In this document: positions 16,883-23,443 of the stretch, one piece after another
Layout: each line of letters begins with the position of its first letter
How positions within the stretch are numbered: the first letter of the stretch is position 1
DNA from: a virus
Virus record (IMG/VR): IMGVR_UViG_3300044612_000742
Location: 1-38,066 of that record
Strand: one strand, 5' to 3'
Length of the DNA stretch: 38,066 bases
Program-made: the position numbers and the translations under genes
Notes under the pieces: generated by a model
The model's database searches: none
Told to the model about the DNA's origin: nothing
What the model saw: the letters and a program-made list of their open reading frames with translations, nothing else

Positions 16883-17051
16883 TCTGCACTCTCCAGTTCA
16901 GCAAGGTGAGCCAGTAGGTCCGTTGCCGGACGGTAAAGGCTCGAAATTCAGTAAGAGACCACCCCGGAAAGCCTCGGGCCAGTGCCTCGTAACTGGCGTA
17001 CAGACTGTTCTCGTCAGGCTCGAAAGAGCTGGCCCCAAGAAACGGGGACCT
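16875..17051 (-). CDS. Frameshift extension of tail assembly chaperone (+1 frame)
   Basis: The stretch between the chaperone stop (17014) and the tape measure start (16882) is open in the +1 frame from 17051 to a TGA at 16875-16877. From Glu at 17021 it encodes 48 residues, with LARGFPGWSLTEFRAFTVRQ then RTYWLTLLNW. This aromatic, 'T.RQR.YW' type tail is like the C-terminal part of many frameshifted tail chaperones. The frame has no ATG, GTG or TTG early enough to start it separately. The frames overlap at 17014-17051. Candidate slip sites are TTT-CGA at 17025-17020, where Phe tRNA could move from TTT to TTC with the rare-type codon CGA in the A site, and CCC-G at 17046-17043. The fusion would be about 334 aa. 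It overlaps the tape measure start by 8 bp. Confidence 0.65.
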   Translation of the reverse strand, partial: RSPFLGASSFEPDENSLYASYEALARGFPGWSLTEFRAFTVRQRTYWLTLLNWRVQSG

Positions 17052-17880
17052 TTACCTCCTCGTGGCAGCTCAGACAGGTCATGTCGAGGCTCAGTGCTAC
17101 GTCAGGCTGGTTGTCGGCCACGGCCTGCAGGAGGCGGTCCCGGTCACCGATCGAGAAGCTGCGGACCAGCTCCTCCGGGTCGCCCGGAGGAAGCCCGTCG
17201 ACCTCAAGGATGATGCGGCTCAGTAGGGCGGTGTTGGCCTGAGCCACCGACTTCTTCTGATCGGCGGAGATCTCGGTGAGGTCATCGCCGACCAGCAGCC
17301 GGTAGGTCACCTTCTTGCCCGACCTGAGAGTGAACTCGTAGACCTGCTGCAGCCCCTCAGGCACGTTGATCTTGAAGTCCTCATTGAGGAGGACGGTGAC
17401 GTCCTGTGTCTCATCGCAGGAGGCGCAGGTGTACCGCAGCTCCTTCTCGTTGCCGAAGGTGGCCTCCACGATCTTCAAGAAGATCTGCAGACGCTCTCCG
17501 ATCAGGAGCGTCCCGAGAATGCGTCGTCGGGCACTCACCGGCTCTTCGCTGAGGTCGAGACTTCCGATCCTGACCACTCCCAAGGCGATCAGGCCGTCGA
17601 AGACAGCTTCCTCGCCCTTGAACCGGGAGAGGTACTCCTCGTCAGAGCCGGTCAGCTCGCGCACCTCGACCTCAGTGTGGGTCACCCCTGCGCTGGAGTA
17701 GCCCCGGGGGAGGGTGAGTGCCGTTGCTGGGGCCTCGGGGAGCACCGGGCGGTCCCCCGCCACCGCCCGGCGCACTTCGGCTTCCGAGGGAATCTCAGCC
17801 CCGAAGGAGTCTGCTTCGAGTTCCTCATACCAAGGGGTGTCGGAGGGGGGCTGCATGGGGTCGAGAGAGATGGGTGGCAC
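17014..17880 (-). CDS. Tail assembly chaperone, T4 gp26/gp51-like, with CxxC pairs
   Basis: This 288-aa protein starts at GTG 17880, with AAAGGAG ending 10 bp upstream; the first inner ATG (17856) lacks this. Residues 1-60 are a Pro-rich acidic arm. The core has EVEVRELTGSDEEYLSRFKG, FDGLIALGVVRIGSLDLSEE, then LLIGERLQIFLKI, a pattern seen in the T4-type baseplate/tail chaperone family of myoviruses. Cys152-x-x-Cys155 (CASC) and Cys269-x-x-Cys272 (CLSC) flank a beta-rich segment and could bind one zinc. The second pair is 16 residues from the end. The gene lies between tube and tape measure, the normal place for the chaperone pair that coats the tape measure before tube assembly. Confidence 0.8.
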   Translation of the reverse strand: MPPISLDPMQPPSDTPWYEELEADSFGAEIPSEAEVRRAVAGDRPVLPEAPATALTLPRGYSSAGVTHTEVEVRELTGSDEEYLSRFKGEEAVFDGLIALGVVRIGSLDLSEEPVSARRRILGTLLIGERLQIFLKIVEATFGNEKELRYTCASCDETQDVTVLLNEDFKINVPEGLQQVYEFTLRSGKKVTYRLLVGDDLTEISADQKKSVAQANTALLSRIILEVDGLPPGDPEELVRSFSIGDRDRLLQAVADNQPDVALSLDMTCLSCHEEVKVPVSWGQLFRA

Positions 17881-17920
17881 GATTGATCTGCTCCTTTGAG
17901 TGGTTCAGTGACGTAGGGGG

Positions 17921-18484
17921 TCAGCTACCCCGGTAGATGACTTCGAGGCCCTCGTGGTGCAACGTCATGTTGTGGATCAGGACGCCGTTGTCCCCGGCGT
18001 TCAGCCCGCCGAACGCCACGTTTGCTGCCCAAGCGTTGTACGCCTTGTAGGTCAGCACCGTGCCGGAGGGGTTGCCCTGCACTCCAGAGCCTGCGCCCTT
18101 GGTGACGGGGTGGTCCAGCACTCGGATCACAACGTCGAAGCGGAACTCGGCACCGACACCGAGAGAGCCAGCGCCCCACTGGACCGAGAACATCTGCCGA
18201 GCGAGATCCCACATGCCGGGCTTGGTGTAGAACACCCCGCTCGACATGGTGATGGGAGCGAAGTCGGTCTGCCCCGGCAGCTTGTGCGGGTTGGTGTTCC
18301 ACCCGCCCTCTCGGTACGCCGAGACGTCGGTCGACATCGACAGACCCTCCACCGAGGTGAAGCCCATCCGGTTGATGGCCTTGGCGATGTTGCCGTCCCG
18401 GTGGATGAACTCCACTTGGAACTTGAAGTTGCGGATCGGGTCAGCGGTTGCCCGGGTCCGTTCGTTGAGCGTGGGAACTGCCAT
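17921..18484 (-). CDS. Tail tube protein, T4 gp19-like
   Basis: The 187-aa product starts at ATG 18484 with AAGGAG 6 bp upstream, a strong site suited to an abundant protein. It opens with DPIRNFKFQVEFIHRDG, then GFTSVEGLSMSTDVSAYREG and HKLPGQTDFAPITM, which is the well-known gp19/tail tube pattern ('F.V....GF..v.Gl......yreGg......lpG...y..itl..G'). It ends with GDNGVLIHNMTLHHEGLEVI. Length is typical of the family. It follows the sheath gene by 14 bp, as in most contractile phages. Hexamers of this protein build the inner tube through which DNA passes. Confidence 0.95.
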   Translation of the reverse strand: MAVPTLNERTRATADPIRNFKFQVEFIHRDGNIAKAINRMGFTSVEGLSMSTDVSAYREGGWNTNPHKLPGQTDFAPITMSSGVFYTKPGMWDLARQMFSVQWGAGSLGVGAEFRFDVVIRVLDHPVTKGAGSGVQGNPSGTVLTYKAYNAWAANVAFGGLNAGDNGVLIHNMTLHHEGLEVIYRGS

Positions 18485-18498
18485 CTTCTACTCCTTGG

Positions 18499-20097
18499 TC
18501 AGGTCTGGATCTCAGCGGTGCTGCCGCCGTCGTACTGGGACACACGGATCACGACGAACTCAGCGGGGTACTCCAGTGCCACGCCAACCTCCATCCTGAC
18601 CTCTCCGGAGGCGATCACCTGAGGGGTGTTGACCGACTCGTCACAGATGACGTAGTACGCCTCTGCAGCTGAGGTACCCCGGAGACCGCCAGCGGACCAG
18701 ATGGGCCGCAGGATGTTGTCGGCGGTGAACCGCAACCGGGTCCACAGGCGCTCATCGTTGTTCTCGAACACAGCGAAGGAGGAGCCAGACTTGAGGCTCT
18801 CCTTGATGTAGATCAGGGTCCGGCGAGCAGAGACGTACTTGTCGACGCCGAACTTCTTCCGGGTACGGCCACCCATGATGGCGATCCCGGACCCGGGCAC
18901 CGGCCGGATCACGTTGATCTGCTGCTGGGCATTGAGCGTTGCCTGATCTGATTCGCTGAACCGGGCGTCCACGTTCACGGCGTTGGAGATGGACGCAATC
19001 ACCCCGGCCGGTGCCCGGAAGATGCCCTCAGTGGCGTCGGTGCGGGCGTACACGCCAGCCACAGCACCGCCCGGCGGAATCGTGATCGTGCCGCCCTGCA
19101 CAGCAGGGTCGTTGACGACGATCCACGGAGCGTAGGCCGCCACGTACGAGCTGGACTGGCCGGTCTGCACCAGCGGGACTCCCTGCTGGATCTGGCTGGC
19201 GTAGGCGGTGGCAGTCTCGCCAGAACCCCGGGGGGGAGCGGCGTCGTTGATCACGAAGATGTCAGTTCGGTCGCCAAAGGCCGAAGGCTCGATCGAACTC
19301 TGGACGAGAGTGCTTTGAGCGTCGTTGCGTCGGTGGGGGACGATGTTCACCACTACTGGACCCTCGATCTCGGCCGCCCCCTCCGTTGCCGCAGTGCGGA
19401 GGTCTACGTCTGTAGGCAGAGTGCCGTCAGCGCCACCCTGCAACTCCACCGGCCCGGCCGTTGCATCCGGCGTGACGGTGGTGTCGATGCCCGTCACCTC
19501 GATGTAGCGGGACCCGTAGACCTCGTCGTTGACCGCCACGTCGACCCGCTTGGTGCCGGGAACGTCACCCCGCACCGAGAGGTTCTGGAAGCGCTCGATC
19601 TCGACATCGTTACCGATCGAGTCCTTCCGGTACACGATCAGGGTGTAGACCTGTGAGTAGCTCCCCGCTTCGATGTCGACGCTGATGGCGATGCTGAGTT
19701 CTTCACCCCACTCCCCCGGGCTGGCCGCCTTGACCGTGAAGGCGTTACCAGCGTCGCCCTCATTGGGGCCAGAGTCGAACTCGCCCGCCACAGGGTACTC
19801 AGCGGCGGACCCGGTGGTGTCGTTGACCGCACGGGACACGTAGCAGATCCGACCCCCGTTCTGGAAGTAGCTGTAGACGGCGTACGGCAGGTAGCTGACC
19901 GATGCCCCTGCCGCAGGCTCGTAGCCCCCGAACCGGGCGACGTAGTCCGTCCACGAATCGCAGCGGACAGCGGTACGGAACGGGCCGCGAGCGGCACTAC
20001 CAGCGAACAGCGTGACTGAGCTGGCGACGCCGGACTCGTTCGGTCCGGGGAGGACCGTTTCCTCCAAGTAGACGCCGGGGCGGCGGTATGTGGACAT
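18499..20097 (-). CDS. Contractile tail sheath protein
   Basis: The product is 532 aa, start ATG 20097, with AAGGAG 9 bp upstream. The N-terminus MSTYRRPGVYLEE is the hallmark of phage tail sheath proteins. It continues with VTLFAGSAARGPFRTAVRCD and YFQNGGRICYVSRA. The C-terminal domain holds INVIRPVPGSGIAIMGGRTR, KYVSARRTLIYIKESLK and FTADNILRPIWSAGGLRGTS, the conserved sheath core that polymerises around the tube. Residues about 130-260 form a variable outer domain. Length is normal. Sheath followed by tube defines the contractile type of this phage. Confidence 0.96.
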   Translation of the reverse strand: MSTYRRPGVYLEETVLPGPNESGVASSVTLFAGSAARGPFRTAVRCDSWTDYVARFGGYEPAAGASVSYLPYAVYSYFQNGGRICYVSRAVNDTTGSAAEYPVAGEFDSGPNEGDAGNAFTVKAASPGEWGEELSIAISVDIEAGSYSQVYTLIVYRKDSIGNDVEIERFQNLSVRGDVPGTKRVDVAVNDEVYGSRYIEVTGIDTTVTPDATAGPVELQGGADGTLPTDVDLRTAATEGAAEIEGPVVVNIVPHRRNDAQSTLVQSSIEPSAFGDRTDIFVINDAAPPRGSGETATAYASQIQQGVPLVQTGQSSSYVAAYAPWIVVNDPAVQGGTITIPPGGAVAGVYARTDATEGIFRAPAGVIASISNAVNVDARFSESDQATLNAQQQINVIRPVPGSGIAIMGGRTRKKFGVDKYVSARRTLIYIKESLKSGSSFAVFENNDERLWTRLRFTADNILRPIWSAGGLRGTSAAEAYYVICDESVNTPQVIASGEVRMEVGVALEYPAEFVVIRVSQYDGGSTAEIQT

Positions 20098-20157
20098 GAG
20101 AATGGCTCCTTCAGGGGCGCAAGTGCTAGGGAAAGACGATTCGTGGAGACGATTGGT

Positions 20158-20940
20158 CTATGGGCCTGATGGCGGTGCTTCGAGGGTGAACGTGTCGAGA
20201 GCTGTACTGTGATCATCTTCGATGTCGTGAGTGGGAGCGAGAGGCTCCCCAAACTCCTTGTCGTAGATGTCAACGTGCAGGCGTTCGATTTCAGGGATCT
20301 GTTGCAGAGTAGTCGTTGGGATCTCTGTCTCCATAGAGATCGTGTAGACCTTTCTGAACATTCTGTTCCCAGCTTCGGTCGTCTCCTGCGAATCTGCAGA
20401 AGTCCATTGCATGAGTTCACACCTGCGCCAGACATGATCTGCCGAGACGCCGATCCAGAAGGGCCGTGGGGGCAGGACGTTGATGATCATGTTGGCGTGG
20501 ATCATGCGGTCATCAATGGGACTTGAGGCGAATGTCGAGATCTGGAACATCAGCCGGTACGGGAGGTAGTCCCCCATCTGCAGACCAAAGTCAGAGATGT
20601 CAACCCCATCCGGTAGCACGTCCGGAGTTACCGACGGGTAATATAGCCCTTCCCTGACATCTCCAGTCTCTGAGTCCTCGAACAGGGCAGGACTGTGGGC
20701 CACGTTGACGCTGCTGTGCCAGAGGTCGTAGGCAGGCGTGATGTCGAGCAGGTCGATCGTGATGTAGGGGTACTTGATCGTGCGCTCAGACGAGGGCCAG
20801 CGGAAGTAGATCGGGACCTCGGCATTGGCCTTACGGGGCCGGGGCAGGCTGATGCTCCCAGCGAGGTACTTCTTGAGGGCGGCCTCTTCAGCTAGGAGGA
20901 ACCCGGTGCCTGCCTCGGGGTTGACCTGTACGAGCGACAT
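20158..20940 (-). CDS. Putative tail terminator/neck protein
   Basis: The 260-aa protein starts at ATG 20940 in an ATGA overlap with the upstream gene. It has IPYFR-type strands (EVPIYFRWPSSERTIKYPYI, TIDLLDITPAYDLW), MGDYLPYRLMFQISTFASSP and WIGVSADHVWRRCELMQWTS, then an acidic C-terminus. The pattern of an N-terminal strand-helix 'P.i.i.l.di.p' and a central 'PY.l.fqi....' resembles tail terminator or T4 gp15-type proteins from other contractile phages. The place directly before the sheath fits a protein that caps the tube/sheath and binds the neck. This is an inference from position and shape, not a clear family match. A 60-bp gap to the sheath gene follows, with no promoter I can recognise. 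Confidence 0.65.
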   Translation of the reverse strand: MSLVQVNPEAGTGFLLAEEAALKKYLAGSISLPRPRKANAEVPIYFRWPSSERTIKYPYITIDLLDITPAYDLWHSSVNVAHSPALFEDSETGDVREGLYYPSVTPDVLPDGVDISDFGLQMGDYLPYRLMFQISTFASSPIDDRMIHANMIINVLPPRPFWIGVSADHVWRRCELMQWTSADSQETTEAGNRMFRKVYTISMETEIPTTTLQQIPEIERLHVDIYDKEFGEPLAPTHDIEDDHSTALDTFTLEAPPSGP

Positions 20941-21314
20941 CAGGCCATCGCCGCCCGGCCGCCGAGGCGCGCCATCAGGAAGCCGTCAGCACGAAGACCG
21001 GCCACCCGAGCCGTCTGGTCGAGGGTCCGCATCAGAGGGTCCGGGGGATAGTCCTCCGTGCCGTACTCTGCAGCGAAGGCTTCTGACACGAACTCAGATG
21101 ACCGTATTCCGATCCAGAAGCGGTCGTTCTCATCCCATGTGTCGATCTCGTCGGCAACCTTGACCCAGCGGGGGGAAGCCTCAGCTCTCCGCATGACTTC
21201 GGTCTGGATCGTAGTTCTGGCAATGCCGAACGCCTCGTCAGCGGCCTGCCCATACTCCAGTAGCTGCGCCTCTAGCGCACGCACAAGGTCAGCTGGGATC
21301 TGAAATCCAGCCAC
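20940..21314 (-). CDS. Putative head-tail joining protein, HK97 gp10-like
   Basis: The 124-aa product starts at GTG 21314 with TAGGAG about 7 bp upstream. A long N-terminal helix (LVRALEAQLLEYGQAADEAF) is followed by WVKVADEIDTWDENDRFWIG and SSEFVSEAFAAEYGTEDYPP, then a C-terminal helix with RTLDQTARVAG. The order helix, strand pair with an acidic turn, and 'A...E.GT...PP.P..R' resembles gp10-type neck proteins, where the 'fGt...p..pf...a' stretch is typical. It precedes the terminator-like and sheath genes, the usual setting. It is likely part of the joint between head and tail. Moderately sure. Confidence 0.6.
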   Translation of the reverse strand: MAGFQIPADLVRALEAQLLEYGQAADEAFGIARTTIQTEVMRRAEASPRWVKVADEIDTWDENDRFWIGIRSSEFVSEAFAAEYGTEDYPPDPLMRTLDQTARVAGLRADGFLMARLGGRAAMA

Positions 21315-21347
21315 GACAGGCTCCTACTGGATAGGCGAACTGTAGGG

Positions 21348-21361
21348 GCACCCTCTGGTGC
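21348..21361. other. Short intergenic hairpin
   Basis: GCACC-CTCT-GGTGC makes a 5-bp stem in the 62-bp gap between the structural gene ending at 21377 and the neck gene starting at 21314. No U-tract follows on the - strand, so a terminator is not shown. It might slow or partly stop transcription before the tail-assembly genes. Confidence 0.2.
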
Positions 21362-21376
21362 GTCCTGCCCTCAAGC

Positions 21377-22486
21377 CTACCAAGTAACGCCGGGCACTGC
21401 TGGGGTAATGACGACCGTTTCCTGCCCCACCACTACCCAATCTCTGATCTTGATTCGCAGGTCGAACACTGCTGCCCGGGCGTAGTCAGTGAAGAAGAAC
21501 CCGTAGTACGGGGACCGCACACACTTGACCGGAACAACTCCCCCCGAGGAGTACTCGCGAGAAAGTCCCGTGAAGGTGATCGTTCCGGAGGTGTAGACCA
21601 ACGGTCCGTCTGACACTCCAGTGCAGAACCCAATCTTTGCTCCACCCCCGGGAACTCCTGTCAGCTCCCAAACTGAGCGGCCTCGGGAATGAAGGACAGT
21701 ATTCAAGGCTCCTGTCATTCCTCGATACACGACACGGACCTCGGCCAACTGCCGCTTGGTGGTGCCCTTCCATGTCATGTTGATCGTCATCGGGACACTG
21801 CCGTCCCCATAGATCTCGGCTATCAAGCCCCACGGGATGTTCTGAGTGCCGCTGATGGTCTCTTGTTCGTACCAAGTGCTGTTACCAGCGCTGTCATAGG
21901 CGTTGGTGAGTGCCCGGGTCGAGGAGCTTGGGGCGGGAGCGGTCAGGTTGAAGTGGGTGGTAGGGCTGAGCCAGTCCGACGCCACCGGGTTCCACCCGTA
22001 GACCGGCTGCTGTTCGGTCACAGCGTTGGAGCCGATCTGCCAGCGCACTACATCAGGGGCCGACTCCACCCCGGTCGGCCCGATGGCGTACAGCTCGTAG
22101 GAGAGCTTGGTCCCAGAGGGCGGCGCTGTGTTGACGGTGAGCACTACCCCACTGTCCCCCCATGCCCCTGCCTGCACATGGTGCAGCGTCCGGTTTCCGC
22201 CGAGAGAGTTGTAGCGGTACTCCTCCAGCCGATAGCTGGTTGACGCCGGGCCGGTTGCCGGGGGCATCAGAGTCAGCGTCGGCGGGTTGCCGGTTGCCCC
22301 TGAGCTAACGACGATGTCGGGGGTGGACAAGGTCGAGGTGCCGGTGGCTACCCAAGAACTGCCTTGCTGGACGCTCATCTGGGCAAGCCGACGCCACTCA
22401 CTCCCGCCACCAGTAGTAGTGGCTCGGACCCACACCGTCGTCGGCTGAACGAAGGTGCTGCCTGACCGGACTCGGAAGGGGAGCAC
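21377..22486 (-). CDS. Virion structural protein, fibre/decoration type
   Basis: This 369-aa protein starts at GTG 22486, 3 bp after the preceding TAG. It is almost all beta: VWVRATTTGGGSEWRRLAQM, TSYRLEEYRYNSLGGNRTLH, SGTKLSYELYAIGPTGVESA. The middle strands with a 'G.kLsYelyAigptGve' turn look like a fibronectin-type III or similar Ig-like fold. The C-terminus (YYGFFFTDYARAAVFDLRIK) is aromatic. No signal peptide or catalytic motif is seen. It follows fibre genes and precedes neck genes, so it may be a fibre, whisker or collar decoration protein. Family not recognised. Confidence 0.65.
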   Translation of the reverse strand: MLPFRVRSGSTFVQPTTVWVRATTTGGGSEWRRLAQMSVQQGSSWVATGTSTLSTPDIVVSSGATGNPPTLTLMPPATGPASTSYRLEEYRYNSLGGNRTLHHVQAGAWGDSGVVLTVNTAPPSGTKLSYELYAIGPTGVESAPDVVRWQIGSNAVTEQQPVYGWNPVASDWLSPTTHFNLTAPAPSSSTRALTNAYDSAGNSTWYEQETISGTQNIPWGLIAEIYGDGSVPMTINMTWKGTTKRQLAEVRVVYRGMTGALNTVLHSRGRSVWELTGVPGGGAKIGFCTGVSDGPLVYTSGTITFTGLSREYSSGGVVPVKCVRSPYYGFFFTDYARAAVFDLRIKIRDWVVVGQETVVITPAVPGVTW

Positions 22487-22489
22487 GAC

Positions 22490-23431
22490 CTACGCCCCGG
22501 CGACTTGCGCCCAGATGGTGCCGGGCGGGTAGGTACCACTCGGCGGGCTGGTGGAGACCACGAGACCGGCCACTTGCGCTGCCGTCTGCCCAGAAGATGC
22601 AGTCCGGAAGGTGAAGCCTCCGGTGGCCAGCACTGCCAGCTCTGAGTTGGAGTTGAGGCTCAGCGAGACTGACGCCCCGTCCACCCGACTGACTCCAGTC
22701 GAGGTGAGTCGAACCGACCCCGAGGCGAAGGTCGTGGAGTTGACCGTTGTGGAGTTGACTGTGGTGAGGTTGCCAGTCGTACTCCCGATAGTCCCGGTCG
22801 CTGTCAGGTTGCCGCTGACGTTGACCGAGCCGGTCTCCACGAGGCCAGTGGCGGTGATCGTTGTAGCGCTGATGCCCCCGGAGGACACTACTCCGGTAAC
22901 AGCTACGGTCCCGTTGACGGCGAGCTGCCCTGAGCCATTGACCTGCACGGTTCTGGTGTTCGCACCGTTCTGCAGACTCAGCAGGTTGGGGTCGAGGGCG
23001 CTCTGAGTCGAGCCACTACCGACCTCCAGCCGGGTCTCTGCTAGGACCGCTCCCGTCGAGCGCAGACTCAACCCAGAGGACGCAGCGCTGTGACGAACCC
23101 GGACCGAGGTGTCGGTGTCATTGGCCTCAGGAATCCTGAGGTACTGGGAGTGCATGAACCGACGCCAAGCCGCCGCACCATTGCGGCCCGTGTTCCCTGT
23201 GAAGTACGGCTCAGCGCCCGGCTCGATGTCGTCATCGGCGTCAGCGTCCACGGCGACGTAGGCCACCGCCCCGAACTGGTTGTGGGAGTTGGCTTCAAGC
23301 GCCGCCTGAGTCGGAAACCGCAGAACCGACCTGCGCTGAATGTAGACGACGTCTTGCGCCCTCCAGTTATCGGAGTCGTCGGTATACGTCGGCGAGCCGT
23401 AATCAGCATTACTCAGTACAGGACCTGCCAT
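22490..23431 (-). CDS. Tail fibre-like protein with beta-repeat region
   Basis: The 313-aa product starts at ATG 23431, with AAGGA about 9 bp upstream. Residues 1-110 form a globular N-terminal part with NWRAQDVVYIQRRSVLRFPT and DADADDDIEPGAEPY. Residues 110-270 are rich in Thr, Ser, Val and Gly with repeated 'GxxxxTxxTATGLVETGSVNVSGNLTATGTIG' style strands, similar to trimeric phage fibre stems built from short beta repeats. TTVNSTTVNSTT is a small internal duplication. The C-terminal 40 residues end with PPSGTYPPGTIWAQVAG, a common close of fibre chains. It lies beside the glycosidase-like and collagen-like genes, forming a fibre cluster. Confidence 0.75.
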   Translation of the reverse strand: MAGPVLSNADYGSPTYTDDSDNWRAQDVVYIQRRSVLRFPTQAALEANSHNQFGAVAYVAVDADADDDIEPGAEPYFTGNTGRNGAAAWRRFMHSQYLRIPEANDTDTSVRVRHSAASSGLSLRSTGAVLAETRLEVGSGSTQSALDPNLLSLQNGANTRTVQVNGSGQLAVNGTVAVTGVVSSGGISATTITATGLVETGSVNVSGNLTATGTIGSTTGNLTTVNSTTVNSTTFASGSVRLTSTGVSRVDGASVSLSLNSNSELAVLATGGFTFRTASSGQTAAQVAGLVVSTSPPSGTYPPGTIWAQVAGA

Positions 23432-23443
23432 AGGTCACTTCCT

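Noticed and set aside
20098-20157. Promoter in the 60-bp gap before the sheath gene
   Set aside because: No convincing -35/-10 pair was seen. Only a short direct repeat (ATCGTCT) and the ribosome site are visible.
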